Shown: positions 1 through 10,053, counted from the stretch's first letter. The stretch is DNA of 64,000 nt from Mesorhizobium sp. M1C.F.Ca.ET.210.01.1.1 (GCF_004791585.1 NZ_SRUU01000009.1:124001-188000), one strand, 5' to 3'. Numbers and translations: made by a program. Notes: generated from the sequence alone by a model not told the origin.

Positions 1-169
1 ATTCCAGCATCCAGTCCGGCTCGCCCTTCTTCTCGGAGATCAAGCGAATAATGTCTTCGCTCAGGCCCTTGGGGGCCTTGTCCATCTCGATCTCTGTCTG
101 GAATCCGTATTTATACTGGTCGACGTCGATCTTTCGGACTCGATCGATCGTCTCCTGCACAGCAGGCAT
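1..169 (-). CDS. sufB: Fe-S cluster scaffold protein SufB (N-terminal part)
   Basis: The first 56 codons of SufB are present; the rest lies outside the left edge. SufB is the scaffold subunit of the SufBCD complex that assembles iron-sulfur clusters in the cytoplasm. The N-terminus reads MPAVQETIDRV, then YKYGFQTEIE and KGLSEDIIRLISEKKGEP, which is the typical start of the family. The ATG is preceded by GGAGAA at good spacing. It lies 224 bp downstream of a cysteine desulfurase gene on the same strand, the usual order in rhizobial suf operons. Identity is secure although only a fragment is visible. Confidence 0.93.
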   Translation of the reverse strand, partial: MPAVQETIDRVRKIDVDQYKYGFQTEIEMDKAPKGLSEDIIRLISEKKGEPDWMLE

Positions 170-393
170 AAGCGTTCTCCATCCACGCCGGGGTCAAGGC
201 CCGACAGTTTTCAAACTATGGCACCGCCGCTGCCCCGAGGGACTTGAAGCGGAGTAAGCTCCATATAGTGCATTCCCGCCGGGAATTCACCCGGCCAAGA
301 CGAAACGCACGGCTCTACCAGGCCGGATGGCCTGAATTTCATTTCAAACCGGATTCGGGAGCCCTAGGCCCGCATCCGATGCTCCTGCCGCCG

Positions 394-1554
394 TCAGGCA
401 GCTTTTTCCTTCCCGGCCCGGCGCGCGACAACGCCCGCCAGGGCTTTCCGGAACGCCTCGATCTCCTCGCCGCCCGTGGCGCGGCCGATCGAGACGCGCA
501 AGGCGCCAAGGCTATCGGCATGCCCCATCGCCTTCAGCACATGGCTCGGTCCGACTTTTCCCGACGAGCAGGCGGAGCCGGCCGACAGCGCTACGCCTGC
601 AAGATCGAAAGCGATCTGCGCCGTCTCGGCCTTGATGCCCGGAATAGCGAGGAATGTCGTGTTGGCAAGCCTTGGTGCCGCCGCTCCAAAGATTTCAGCG
701 TCCGGGACGAGTTCCTTCACGATTGCCTCGATCCCGTCGCGGCGGCGCGCAACCTGTTCCATCTCATCCAGGCCAGCAAGTGCCGCCCGCGCCGCGGCGG
801 CGAAGCCGGCAATGCCGGGAAGGTTCTCCGTGCCGGCGCGATGGCCCTTCTCCTGGCCGCCGCCATTGACCAGCGGCTTCGGCATCATCAGGTCGGACTG
901 AGCGACGATCGCGCCGACGCCCTTCGGGCCGCCGATCTTGTGCGAAGACAAGATCAAATAGTCCGCATAACCGACTGACATATCGATCGGAATCCGTCCG
1001 GCCGCCTGCACGGCGTCGACGACGAGGACCCCGCCCGCCGCCTTGACGATTTCAGCGATACGGCCGATTGGCTGGATCACGCCCGTCTCGTTGTTAGCGG
1101 CATGGATCGCCACCAGCGGCAGGCCGCCGGCCTTGCCATGCGCAGCCAGCGCCCTTGTCAGCGCCTCGAGATCAGCGATGCCATTTTGATCGACGCCGAT
1201 CCGCGTCACCTGCGCGGCCGGAAAGCGTCCGCCGCCCAGGATGCAAGGATGATCGGCCTCGCAGACATAGAGGTGGCCCATGCGGACGGCGCCGCGTCCC
1301 ATCTGCCAGTCAGGGGTGAGCAGCGTCGACGCGGCCTCCGTCGCGCCCGACGTGAACACGACATGCTCGGGCCTGGCGTTGACCAGCCCTGCCACGTCAC
1401 GCCTGGCGTCCTCGATCAGCCGCCGCGCCGCGCGGCCTTCCGAATGAACCGACGACGGATTGGCGGCATCGAGCGCGACGACCATCGCCGCCCGCGCCTC
1501 TGCAATGAGAGGCGCGCTGGCGTTGTAGTCGAGATAGGCGCGGGTTGCGGCCAT
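394..1554 (-). CDS. Cysteine desulfurase (NifS/IscS type), first gene of the suf operon
   Basis: A 386-residue PLP enzyme that takes sulfur from L-cysteine for Fe-S cluster assembly. Visible marks are the N-terminal YLDYNASAPL, the PLP-lysine motif SSHKIGGPKGVG, the HRAGTEN stretch and the active-site cysteine in SACSSGK near the C-terminus. The reading frame is open further upstream, but the ATG at 1554 is chosen because GGAAGGAAA directly precedes it and the family alignment starts there. sufB follows on the same strand. Rhizobial suf operons often carry this NifS-like gene first and a separate sufS later; sufS would lie beyond the window. An Irr-like iron box lies about 130 bp upstream. 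Confidence 0.93.
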   Translation of the reverse strand: MAATRAYLDYNASAPLIAEARAAMVVALDAANPSSVHSEGRAARRLIEDARRDVAGLVNARPEHVVFTSGATEAASTLLTPDWQMGRGAVRMGHLYVCEADHPCILGGGRFPAAQVTRIGVDQNGIADLEALTRALAAHGKAGGLPLVAIHAANNETGVIQPIGRIAEIVKAAGGVLVVDAVQAAGRIPIDMSVGYADYLILSSHKIGGPKGVGAIVAQSDLMMPKPLVNGGGQEKGHRAGTENLPGIAGFAAAARAALAGLDEMEQVARRRDGIEAIVKELVPDAEIFGAAAPRLANTTFLAIPGIKAETAQIAFDLAGVALSAGSACSSGKVGPSHVLKAMGHADSLGALRVSIGRATGGEEIEAFRKALAGVVARRAGKEKAA

Positions 1555-1687
1555 TTTCCTTCCGTCGATCCTGTCAGCAGCCATTCCGCGAGGATAGCGC
1601 GTTATTTCCTTGAAATTGCAAGGCAAGCCGTCCTATTTACCCGGCTTGCGGCGCGGGCGGCCGGATTATCGCGTTTCGGCCACCCAG

Positions 1688-1704
1688 TTTTGAACAATTC
1701 TAAA
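1688..1704. promoter_or_regulatory. Candidate Irr-binding iron control element (ICE box)
   Basis: The 17-mer TTTTGAACAATTCTAAA matches the ICE consensus TTTAGAA-N3-TTCTAAA at 13 of 14 fixed positions. It lies between the divergent suf operon (start 1554) and the hydrolase gene (start 1820). Irr is the heme-responsive iron regulator of Rhizobiales, and suf operons are among its known targets. The site is seen; binding and direction of control are inferred. Confidence 0.65.
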
Positions 1705-1819
1705 CTAGCTTCTAGGAAGGCGCTTGCCCGGCGTCAAGGCCACAGAATGGGCCAAGGGAAGAGTTCCGGGCCAAAGCAAGTTCGGGGCAAGCGCTTTGAT
1801 ATGCCATGTGGAGTATTTT

Positions 1820-2494
1820 ATGCCTGAGGTCATTTTCGCCGGTCCGGCTGGTCGCCTGGAGGGCCGTTACCAGCCTTCCAAGGAAAAGAGCGCGCCGATC
1901 GCCATCGTCCTGCATCCGCACCCGCAATTCGGCGGCACGATGAACAACAAGATCGTCTACGACCTCTTCTACATGTTCCAGAAGCGCGATTTCACCACGC
2001 TGCGCTTCAATTTCCGCGGCATCGGCCGCAGCCAGGGCGAGTTCGACCACGGCACCGGCGAACTGTCGGACGCGGCCGCCGCGCTCGACTGGGTGCAGTC
2101 GCTGCATCCCGATTCCAAGAGCTGCTGGGTCGCCGGCTATTCCTTCGGTTCCTGGATCGGCATGCAGTTGCTCATGCGCCGGCCGGAGATCGAAGGATTC
2201 ATCTCGGTCGCCCCGCAGCCCAATACCTACGACTTCTCGTTCCTGGCGCCCTGTCCGTCGTCCGGCCTCATCATCCATGGCGATGCCGACAAGGTGGCGC
2301 CGCCGAAGGACGTGCAGACGCTGGTCGACAAGCTGCACACGCAAAAAGGCATCACCATCACGCAGAAGACGCTGCCCGGCGCCAATCATTTCTTCGCCAA
2401 CCACGCCGAATTGCTGATCGAGGAATGCGCCGACTACCTCGACCGCCGACTGGCGGGCGAGCTCGCCGATCCGCGGCCGAAGCGGCTGAGATAG
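1820..2494 (+). CDS. Alpha/beta hydrolase, conserved cytoplasmic family
   Basis: A 224-residue alpha/beta hydrolase beginning MPEVIFAGPAGRLEGRY. The nucleophile elbow GYSFGS (serine near residue 113), the oxyanion-region motif HPHPQFGGTMNN and the late histidine in PGANHFF are visible. The family is widespread and often called dienelactone-hydrolase-like; its substrate is unknown. The frame is open upstream, but this ATG follows TGTGGAG and gives the usual family N-terminus. It is divergent from the suf operon and shares its control region. Confidence 0.85.
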   Translation: MPEVIFAGPAGRLEGRYQPSKEKSAPIAIVLHPHPQFGGTMNNKIVYDLFYMFQKRDFTTLRFNFRGIGRSQGEFDHGTGELSDAAAALDWVQSLHPDSKSCWVAGYSFGSWIGMQLLMRRPEIEGFISVAPQPNTYDFSFLAPCPSSGLIIHGDADKVAPPKDVQTLVDKLHTQKGITITQKTLPGANHFFANHAELLIEECADYLDRRLAGELADPRPKRLR

Positions 2495-2508
2495 ACCGCG
2501 AAACGCCC

Positions 2509-3360
2509 CTAAGAGTGGTCGGCTGTCAGGCGTTCGCGGCTTTGCCGGGCCGACGCTATTCTGTCCTTCGACCCGCTCGACCATCGCAGCCGGAACGTGC
2601 GTTTCGGCACCGGCCTGGTCGAGGACGGCCGCTGGAAGATGAAGCCGAGCCGCGCGAAGACTAGTCCCGTGACAATCGCGAAGGCGAGGCCAAGCCCGAA
2701 GCCAGCTACCGTGTCGCTTGGATAGTGCGCGCCGACAAAGACGCGCGTCGAGGCGATGCAGGCCGTGACCGCCAGCGCGATGTGCCAGCGCTTAGGGAAC
2801 AAAAGCAAAAGAATGCCGAACACCGCGCCCATCGTCGTGGCATGGCCGGACGGAAAGCCGGCGAAGCGCGCGTCCATGGCGAAGGGATGCAGCGACAGCA
2901 CGCCGAAATCGTTGAAGTAGAGCGGGCGCGCCCGGCCGATGCCGTATTTCAGCAGGTTGACCGCCAGCCCGGAAAGGCCGACGGCGCAAAGCACCAGGAA
3001 GGCGAAGCAGGTCCAGTTGTAGACGAGAAGGCGCGTTTGCCGGGAAAGGCGCCGCCAGTCCGTCAGATTGGCTGCAACGAAACAGAGAGCCGCCGGGATG
3101 AGGTACCAGCCGCCCAGGCCGAAATCCGTGAAGAAATCGGTGAAATGAACGAAACCCGGCGTCCACACTCCGCGCATCCTGCCGGCGGCGCTGTCGAGGC
3201 TGAGGAAAGCGGCCGCGGCGAGCAGGAGCCAGGCGAACACCCAGACAACCCACGCATTCTCGGGATAGCGCGCCGGGCGCACGGCAAAGCGCCGCTTCAC
3301 GATGCGCATCGTGTCGAGGAAATTGCCGAGCGAGCGGCGATAAAGGGCGACGGCGGACAT
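2509..3360 (-). CDS. PAP2 family membrane phosphatase
   Basis: A 283-residue polytopic membrane protein of the PAP2 (lipid phosphatase / LpxE-like) superfamily. All three signature motifs are present: K138-x6-RP (KYGIGRARP), PSGH at 170-173 and S204-x-R-x5-H212-x3-D216 (STRVFVGAHYPSD). About five to six hydrophobic segments frame a periplasm-facing active site. It lies just downstream of a GT39 glycosyltransferase on the same strand (40 bp gap), which suggests joint work on an isoprenoid-linked or lipid A substrate. The exact substrate cannot be told from sequence. Confidence 0.88.
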   Translation of the reverse strand: MSAVALYRRSLGNFLDTMRIVKRRFAVRPARYPENAWVVWVFAWLLLAAAAFLSLDSAAGRMRGVWTPGFVHFTDFFTDFGLGGWYLIPAALCFVAANLTDWRRLSRQTRLLVYNWTCFAFLVLCAVGLSGLAVNLLKYGIGRARPLYFNDFGVLSLHPFAMDARFAGFPSGHATTMGAVFGILLLLFPKRWHIALAVTACIASTRVFVGAHYPSDTVAGFGLGLAFAIVTGLVFARLGFIFQRPSSTRPVPKRTFRLRWSSGSKDRIASARQSRERLTADHS

Positions 3361-3400
3361 GGCTGAGTCTACAGGGGTTTTTGGGGCCCGACACTATTCC

Positions 3401-5044
3401 TCACTGCGCCACCCGATAAAGGCCGAGCGACAGCTTGTCTCCTGACGAATAGTTGAGCCCGTCGATTTCGGTAAGCCGCTTCGCCGACTTGCCCTGCCCG
3501 GCAAGCAGTTCGTTGAGCTTCTGCTCGTCCTTCACCGGCGCAAGTCCCAGCGCGCAAGCCGGATCGGCTAGCAGGTGCTTTGCGACGCCGTCAACATCGG
3601 TCAGCACGGTGTTGGTGCCGACTAGGAACACCAGGCTCGGCTCGTGATAGGGAGACGATGCGAGCCCGGTAGTATCGCAAGGACGGTTGGCATCGACGGC
3701 GGCCTTGATAGCGGGGCTCAGCCAGATCGGCTTCAGCGACGGTGCAACGACCCCGAACAGCAGGCTGAAGGTGATGCCGGCGCCGACGGCGATCGCGGCG
3801 ATGCGCCCGAGCGGAACCTGCAATTGGCGCGGGAAGGCGAGATAGCCGGTGACCAAAGCAGCGATTGCCGCCGGGATGCTCCACCAGGAAAAGGCTTTCG
3901 CAAAATAGATCGGCGCCCCGATACACACCGCGGCCAGCCCGATCGACACGACGACCACGCCGAAGGCCGTTGACCACCACAGCCAGTTCTGCCAGCGCTT
4001 CAGCGGCGCATCAGCCTGGTCGGCCGGCAAGGTGAGCAGCCAGCCGATCAGCAGCGCCATGCCGGGATAGGCAGGCATCACATAATGCGGCAGCTTGGTC
4101 GGGATCGCCTCGAACACCAGCCAGAACGGAATGTACCAGGCAAGACAGAAGCGCAGGCGCGGATCGTCCCAGAAGCGGTTGAGGGCCTGCAAGCCAGCGC
4201 CGACCGCGATCAGGCCGAAAGGCCACATGAACAACGAATAGGTGAGCATGTAGAAGCCCGGCGGCAGGCCATGCGATTCCTCGCCTTGCGCCACCTTGTT
4301 CAGCATGTCCTTGCCGACAGCTTCCTGGAAGAAGGCGCCGCCGCTCTTCCAGCTGATCAGAACGATCCAGGGCAGCACGATGACCAGCACGGTCGCGATG
4401 CCGCGCACCAGCTTCAGCTTCAATAGCCAGCGCCAGTCACGATCGAAGGCAAACAGCGCGGCCGCCGTCAGCAAGGACAGCAGCGGCGCGACAGGTCCTT
4501 TGATCAGGATGCCCAGCCCCTGCGCGATCCAGAAGATCCAGGGCAAATGACTGGCAACCGGCTCCTTGCGGCGGGCGGCGAGATAGACCTGCGCCAGCGC
4601 GCCTTGCGCGGCCACGCAGCAGGCCAGAAGCATGGCGTCGGTCTTGGCGTCGCGGCCCTCGAAGGCGGTGGCGAAGATCGCCGCCATCATCAGCCCGGCG
4701 GCAAGGCCCGCATCGGCGCCGAAGAGTTTCGTGCCCGTCCAGCCTATGCCGACGACGGCGAGCGCAATGCCCAGCATCGAGACCAGTCGATAGACCCAGA
4801 TCGGCGCTTGCGCCCCCTCGCCACTCAGCGCAACGGCGGCTGATTGCAGCCAGTAGATGCCGATCGGCTTCTTGTAGCGCGTGACATCCTGCAGGCGGAT
4901 ATCGATGTAGTCGCCGGTCTCGACCATCTGCTTGGTCGACTGAACGAAACGAGATTCATCGCGGTCGATCGGCGGCAGGCTCGCCAGGCCGCTGACGGAC
5001 ATGACGATGCTGAACAGAAAGAGGATAAGGATGTTCCTGTTCAT
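3401..5044 (-). CDS. GT39/ArnT-like membrane glycosyltransferase
   Basis: A 547-residue polytopic glycosyltransferase of the PMT/ArnT superfamily, which uses a lipid-phosphate-linked sugar donor on the periplasmic side. The N-terminus is a membrane segment followed by the acidic loop PPIDRDESRF (residues 25-33), the usual catalytic region, then RYKKPIGIYWLQS. Ten or more hydrophobic segments follow and a short soluble C-terminal domain. The ATG at 5044 is chosen because it starts the first membrane helix; the open extension to 5182 is rich in Arg and Pro and lacks family character. The gene pairs with the PAP2 phosphatase downstream. Donor sugar unknown; 4-amino-arabinose, galacturonic acid and mannose are all possible. 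Confidence 0.85.
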   Translation of the reverse strand: MNRNILILFLFSIVMSVSGLASLPPIDRDESRFVQSTKQMVETGDYIDIRLQDVTRYKKPIGIYWLQSAAVALSGEGAQAPIWVYRLVSMLGIALAVVGIGWTGTKLFGADAGLAAGLMMAAIFATAFEGRDAKTDAMLLACCVAAQGALAQVYLAARRKEPVASHLPWIFWIAQGLGILIKGPVAPLLSLLTAAALFAFDRDWRWLLKLKLVRGIATVLVIVLPWIVLISWKSGGAFFQEAVGKDMLNKVAQGEESHGLPPGFYMLTYSLFMWPFGLIAVGAGLQALNRFWDDPRLRFCLAWYIPFWLVFEAIPTKLPHYVMPAYPGMALLIGWLLTLPADQADAPLKRWQNWLWWSTAFGVVVVSIGLAAVCIGAPIYFAKAFSWWSIPAAIAALVTGYLAFPRQLQVPLGRIAAIAVGAGITFSLLFGVVAPSLKPIWLSPAIKAAVDANRPCDTTGLASSPYHEPSLVFLVGTNTVLTDVDGVAKHLLADPACALGLAPVKDEQKLNELLAGQGKSAKRLTEIDGLNYSSGDKLSLGLYRVAQ

Positions 5045-5279
5045 CGCGGGAGCTTGTCCGATCTGATCTGCGGGATAGCCCCGTCGCGGCGCTTGGGGCG
5101 CGCTGCCCTTGCGCGGGCGCCTCATTACGCCAGCAAAGGGGACGAAGCAAGAATGCGCGCCATTGCGGGCGATCGAACGCAAAACCGGAAACCACTTTTG
5201 CTGATCGCTCGCTGATGCTAAACGCGCGCCTTCATGTCACGCTTTGGCTTAAGCGCCGGGCGAACTCCGGGAAGAAAAA

Positions 5280-6533
5280 ATGTCCGCCTTCAAGTCCGAT
5301 TTCCTGCGCATCATGAGCGAGCGGGGCTTCATCCACCAGATTTCGGATGAAACCGGCCTCGACCAGCTCTTCGCCAGGGAAACGGTGAGCGCCTATATCG
5401 GTTTCGACGCGACGGCGAAGAGCCTGCATGCCGGGTCGCTGATCCAGATTATGATGCTGCACTGGCTGCAGCAGACCGGCCACCGGCCGATCGCGCTGAT
5501 GGGGGGCGGCACCTCGATGATCGGCGATCCTTCGTTCAAGGACGAGGCGCGCAAGCTGCTGACGCCGCAGGACATCGACGACAATCTCGCCGGCATCCGC
5601 CGTAATTTCACCCCTTACCTCAAATTCGGCGAAGGCGCCGGCGACGCCATCATGGTCAACAACGCCGACTGGCTGATGGAGATCAACTACGTCAATTTCC
5701 TGCGCGATGTCGGCCGGCATTTCTCCGTCAACCGCATGCTCGCCTTCGATTCCGTCAAGCTCAGGCTCGATCGCGAGCAGTCGCTGTCCTTCCTCGAATT
5801 CAACTACATGATCCTGCAGGCATACGATTTCGTGGAACTCTACAAGCGCGTCGGCTGCAGGCTGCAGATGGGCGGCTCCGACCAGTGGGGCAATATCGTC
5901 AACGGCATCGATCTCGGCCATCGCATGGAAGGCGTGCAGCTCTTCGCCATGACCACGCCGCTGCTCACCACGTCGTCCGGCGCCAAGATGGGCAAGTCGG
6001 CCTCGGGCGCGATCTGGCTCGACGGCGACATGCTGTCGCCTTACGAGTTCTGGCAGTACTGGCGCAACACAGAGGACGCCGATGTCGGCCGCTTCCTGAA
6101 GCTCTACACGACGCTGCCGCTCGACGAGGTGGCGCGGCTCGAAAAACTCGGCGGTTCGGAGATCAACGAGGCCAAGAAGATCCTCGCCACCGAGATCACC
6201 GCCATGTTGCACGGCCGGGCCGCCGCCGAGACGGCGAGCGAGACCGCCCGCAAGACCTTTGAGGAAGGCGCGCTCGCCGACACGCTGCCGAGCGTCGAGG
6301 TGGCCAAGGCCGATCTCGAGGCCGGCATCGGCATCCTCTCGCTGTTCGTGACCGCCGGACTGGCGGGATCGAATGGCGAGGCACGCCGGCACATCCAGGG
6401 CGGCGCGGTGCGTCTCAACGACCAGCCGGTGACGGACGATCGGCGCATGGTGACGCTTCAGGATCTGGGCGCGGAGGGTTTCGTAAAGCTCTCGCTCGGC
6501 AGGAAGAAGCACGTCCTGGTGCGGCCGGTCTGA
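5280..6533 (+). CDS. tyrS: Tyrosyl-tRNA synthetase
   Basis: A 417-residue class I synthetase that charges tRNA-Tyr. The HIGH-like motif is HAGS at residues 50-53, the KMSKS loop is KMGKS at 236-240, and GGSDQWGN (198-205) is the tyrosine/ATP site. A C-terminal S4 RNA-binding domain starts near residue 350 ([15 protein letters not shown]). Full length, standard bacterial TyrRS. It is divergent from the glycosyltransferase gene and convergent with the DUF3971 gene. Confidence 0.97.
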   Translation: MSAFKSDFLRIMSERGFIHQISDETGLDQLFARETVSAYIGFDATAKSLHAGSLIQIMMLHWLQQTGHRPIALMGGGTSMIGDPSFKDEARKLLTPQDIDDNLAGIRRNFTPYLKFGEGAGDAIMVNNADWLMEINYVNFLRDVGRHFSVNRMLAFDSVKLRLDREQSLSFLEFNYMILQAYDFVELYKRVGCRLQMGGSDQWGNIVNGIDLGHRMEGVQLFAMTTPLLTTSSGAKMGKSASGAIWLDGDMLSPYEFWQYWRNTEDADVGRFLKLYTTLPLDEVARLEKLGGSEINEAKKILATEITAMLHGRAAAETASETARKTFEEGALADTLPSVEVAKADLEAGIGILSLFVTAGLAGSNGEARRHIQGGAVRLNDQPVTDDRRMVTLQDLGAEGFVKLSLGRKKHVLVRPV

Positions 6534-6546
6534 TTAACCGGCCGTC

Positions 6547-9500
6547 TTACCTGTACTCGAAGATCGACCTGAAGATCCCGGGCGCCACCACGGACAGCGG
6601 ATTGATGTTGAGGGTCGGCTTGTTGGCGTTGCCGCGTAAGCGATAGGTTACGCCGATGAGGCCGCGGTCGCGGCCGTTGCCGAGCAGCGGCCCGAACAGC
6701 GGCAATTCGCCGAAGATGCGGTTCAGCCCGTAGACCGGCATAAAGGTGCCGGTCATGTCCATATTGTTGTCCTGGTCGTAGAGCGTGCCCTGGAAGGTGG
6801 TGCCGATTCGCGGACCGCGCAGCACGCCGTTGGCCAATCTGAGATAGCCGGCCCCCTTGTCGATCTCGGCGAAGCCGCGCTCGAACTGCACTCTTGAGGT
6901 GTCGATGTCGGCCTTCACCGCCTGATTGAGGCTGCGCGTGTCGCCGACCGGCTTGGTCGACACGATCGACGCTAGCTTCGGCTCATTGACGACATAGAAG
7001 TTGCTGGCGTCGACCTGCCCCTTCATCGGCCCGTCGCCGGCGCCCGAGAGCGACAGCGTGATCGCCCCGCCCTCCATGTGCTCATAGATGTTGAGGAACC
7101 GCAGGATGGCCCCGGCGTCGGCCGATTTCATCCTGAGCGACCGGCTGCCCTCGCCGGCCATGTTCTTGACGGTGATCGCCGCGCCCGAACTCGCTGTCGC
7201 GCTGACATCGAGGCCGTTCACGCGCGACCCGGCACCGCTGTAATCCAGCTTCAGGTTCGACAGCACCTCGTCGTGAAAGCCGGTAAGCGACTTCACGTCG
7301 GCGCTGACCGAGATCGCGTCGGCGCCTGCGCCTTTCGTCGCGGTGTCGACGTCCGAGGTGAACTGCTTGATGAGCGAGCGGGCGTCGAGGGATTCGCCGC
7401 TGATATCCACCGCATAATTCTTGCCCGATCGTTTGACTGAGACCGCGACGTCGTCGCCCCTGTTGAGCGCGACCCTGCTGAAGCGGGCCGAGGACAGCGC
7501 CCCGTTGACCAGCGTCACATCGCCGCCGACCGAAAAGCTTTTTCCCTCGAGATCGAAATCGGACAGCGTGGTGGTGCCGCCGGACTTCGCCATGGTGAAG
7601 GTGACCTTGGCCGGGATGCCTGCCCCCTTGCTCCACCCGGCCCATGGGATGTCGAGCCTTGCGTTGGTCAGGTCGGCCGACACGTCCTGACCGCCCTGCC
7701 CGCTTTTGTCGATCGCCACCTTGATCGTTCCCGAAAGCAGCGGCGAAAGGCCGGGCATCGTCGCGTCGCGCGTCTTGTCGTCGAGCACCAGCTCGACCTT
7801 GCGGCTGCGCGGCGGACCGTTGTCCTCGAGCGGTTCGACGAGATCGAGCTCCGCCGGAATGCCGTTGAGCCTGGCCTTGGCCGATATCACCGCGCGGTCC
7901 GGGCTGACGGTGATCGAGCCGTCGGCCTCGGTCACCGTCTGGTCCTCGAACGGCTTGGCCAAGGAAAGATCCTGGTAGTCCAGCGCCACCAGCCAATCGA
8001 GCGTCGAGGTGTCGACGCCGGAGGTCAGCGGAATGTCGGCCCGCACGTGGCCGGTGACGGTGCCGCTCAAATCCTCCGGCGCAAGGCCGACATGGCGCAT
8101 GGCGTTGATCGGCTCGAAGGAGGCGAGCTCGGCGATTGCCGGCGCTTCACCGGCGACGTCGATGTCGAGCGCGCCGATGACCGGCGAGCGGTTCGCCTGC
8201 TTCACGGTCAGCGTGCCGCCGCTTGCAGCCACGGTGCGGCCGCTCGGCATATAGACGCTACCCGAGGACAGCGTGATGTCGACATCGTTGCCGTGGAAGG
8301 CAACGACGCCGACCGCGTCGCGGATCGGGGGGATGCGGCCGGCCGTATCGAAGCGCGAGCCCTCGACCTGGAAGCGGCCGAACACCTCGTCGCCGGAAAG
8401 CGGAACGCCGTTGCCCAGCCGCCCCGGCACGACCTGGAACTGCAGGTTGGCGTCGACGACGCGGCCGCCGAACAAGTTGTCCAGCACCCAAAGCCGCGCG
8501 TTGCGGGCGGAGAACCATGGCCACAACTGCTTCACATGCGAGACAGGCATGTCGTGGACATTGAGCGAAAGCGATATGCCCGGCGGGCCATTGTCGATGA
8601 ACGCAAGCGACGCCGTGCCCAGCACCTCGCTCGAACCGCCTGAGCGGACGCCGATCTGCTCGGCGACGAGCTTGCGGCTCTTGGTCTGGTAGACACCGGC
8701 AATGCGGGCGAGGAACTGAAGCGCCGGTTCCGGCGATTCCGATGGGGCAAGCGTCGAGCCGTCGCTGATGAGATCATAGCGGTAGGACGGCTCCTCGCCC
8801 GCGGCTGCTGGCTTCGGCCCGATCGAGCCGGCGAAATCGAAGGTCGAGCGGCCGGTCTTGATCAGCAGCCGGTCGACCGAGATCTTGTTGGACCCCGCCA
8901 CCAGCGTGGCATTGGCATCGACATCAGCCGGCAGCAGCCCGCGCGAGCCGAGATCGAGCACCGAATCGCCGAGCGACAGCGAGGCCGTCAGCCGCGATGG
9001 CGTTTCGCCGGACGCTTCGGCGCCCGAAAATTTCAGCGCGACCGAACCGAGCTTGCCGCTCTGGGCGCCGGAGTTTCCGCCGCCTGAGCTTCCTTGAGCC
9101 GGCGTTCCGCTGGCGTCGGCAACCCCGAGGCTGGCGTCCAGCGATGCGATCCGCCTGGCGCTCGGATCGCGGGCGGCGGAAGCAGTGAGGCTGACGAGCC
9201 TGCCGTCGACATCGGCATCAGCAGACAGTTCCATGCTGCCCGTGCCGGTTTGCGCGACCGTGGCCTCGGTGACGGTCACGCGCTTGACCGATCCGCCCAC
9301 TGGCAGCTCGAATTCGACATTGCTGAGGTCGATCTGGCGCATCGAATCCGCACGCACCGCATCCAGTGCCTCGTTGACGCCGGAAAACACCGTCGCCGAC
9401 ACCTTCTCCGGATCGACCAGACCGTCTTCATTGCGCAGCGCCGTTGTCCAGTCGCCGCCGCCGGAGGGCATCGCGGCAACCATGATGCGGGCATCGGAAA

Positions 9501-9957
9501 ACCTGGCGCTGGTCAGCCGGACGTCGCCGGACAGCAGCGGCAGCAGGCGAATGCCGAAGCGGACACGCCCGACATCGGCCATCGGCTTGCCATCGGCGGT
9601 CTTCAGGCTGACGTCGCTCACCTGCAGCGCGACGAAGCTCGATCCGTCAAGCGTCAGCCGCGCCGGTCCGACCGTGACGTTGACATCGACGCCGGCGAGC
9701 TTCTCGATGGCTGTCTCGGCCTCGGCGCGAAGCCGCTCCGTGCCGATGCCGGACGTGCCGAGCACATAAACGCCTGCCGCTGCAAGAAGCAGGAGCGCGC
9801 AGAGCCCGGCGAGCACCCGGCCGACGGCGCGGAAGCGGCGGCGCACCGAAGCGCGGCCGAGTGGCGGCACGCCGCACGCGGACGGAAACGTCCCCAGGTC
9901 CGTGATTTCGTCACGCCTGAACCTGATCTTCTCGTGCTGCGGGTGCTCCTGATCCAC
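6547..9957 (-). CDS. AsmA-like / DUF3971 envelope protein
   Basis: A 1136-residue protein with one N-terminal membrane helix (about residues 46-68, rich in Leu and Ala) and a very long periplasmic beta-rich region. The repeated short-strand pattern and the C-terminal block MTGTFMPVYGLNRIFGELPLFGPLL...GVTYRLRGN mark the DUF3971/AsmA-C (YhdP/TamB-like) family, thought to bridge the membranes and carry lipids. The start is GTG at 9957, preceded by CGGAATATTGC; no upstream ATG fits. It is divergent from the peroxiredoxin gene and ends 13 bp from the tyrS stop. Family firm, function inferred. Confidence 0.82.
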   Translation of the reverse strand: MDQEHPQHEKIRFRRDEITDLGTFPSACGVPPLGRASVRRRFRAVGRVLAGLCALLLLAAAGVYVLGTSGIGTERLRAEAETAIEKLAGVDVNVTVGPARLTLDGSSFVALQVSDVSLKTADGKPMADVGRVRFGIRLLPLLSGDVRLTSARFSDARIMVAAMPSGGGDWTTALRNEDGLVDPEKVSATVFSGVNEALDAVRADSMRQIDLSNVEFELPVGGSVKRVTVTEATVAQTGTGSMELSADADVDGRLVSLTASAARDPSARRIASLDASLGVADASGTPAQGSSGGGNSGAQSGKLGSVALKFSGAEASGETPSRLTASLSLGDSVLDLGSRGLLPADVDANATLVAGSNKISVDRLLIKTGRSTFDFAGSIGPKPAAAGEEPSYRYDLISDGSTLAPSESPEPALQFLARIAGVYQTKSRKLVAEQIGVRSGGSSEVLGTASLAFIDNGPPGISLSLNVHDMPVSHVKQLWPWFSARNARLWVLDNLFGGRVVDANLQFQVVPGRLGNGVPLSGDEVFGRFQVEGSRFDTAGRIPPIRDAVGVVAFHGNDVDITLSSGSVYMPSGRTVAASGGTLTVKQANRSPVIGALDIDVAGEAPAIAELASFEPINAMRHVGLAPEDLSGTVTGHVRADIPLTSGVDTSTLDWLVALDYQDLSLAKPFEDQTVTEADGSITVSPDRAVISAKARLNGIPAELDLVEPLEDNGPPRSRKVELVLDDKTRDATMPGLSPLLSGTIKVAIDKSGQGGQDVSADLTNARLDIPWAGWSKGAGIPAKVTFTMAKSGGTTTLSDFDLEGKSFSVGGDVTLVNGALSSARFSRVALNRGDDVAVSVKRSGKNYAVDISGESLDARSLIKQFTSDVDTATKGAGADAISVSADVKSLTGFHDEVLSNLKLDYSGAGSRVNGLDVSATASSGAAITVKNMAGEGSRSLRMKSADAGAILRFLNIYEHMEGGAITLSLSGAGDGPMKGQVDASNFYVVNEPKLASIVSTKPVGDTRSLNQAVKADIDTSRVQFERGFAEIDKGAGYLRLANGVLRGPRIGTTFQGTLYDQDNNMDMTGTFMPVYGLNRIFGELPLFGPLLGNGRDRGLIGVTYRLRGNANKPTLNINPLSVVAPGIFRSIFEYR

Positions 9958-10053
9958 GCAATATTCCGTTGTAACGAACTCGTCGTGGACGAATCCCCGC
10001 CTTACGTTATATCGATGCTCGATCCGCGCGTAACCTCAGACAAGGGCATCGAT

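Noticed and set aside
9094..10053. Long plus-strand extension before the peroxiredoxin
   Set aside because: Antisense to the DUF3971 gene; AAGGG and ATG at 10054 give the family start.
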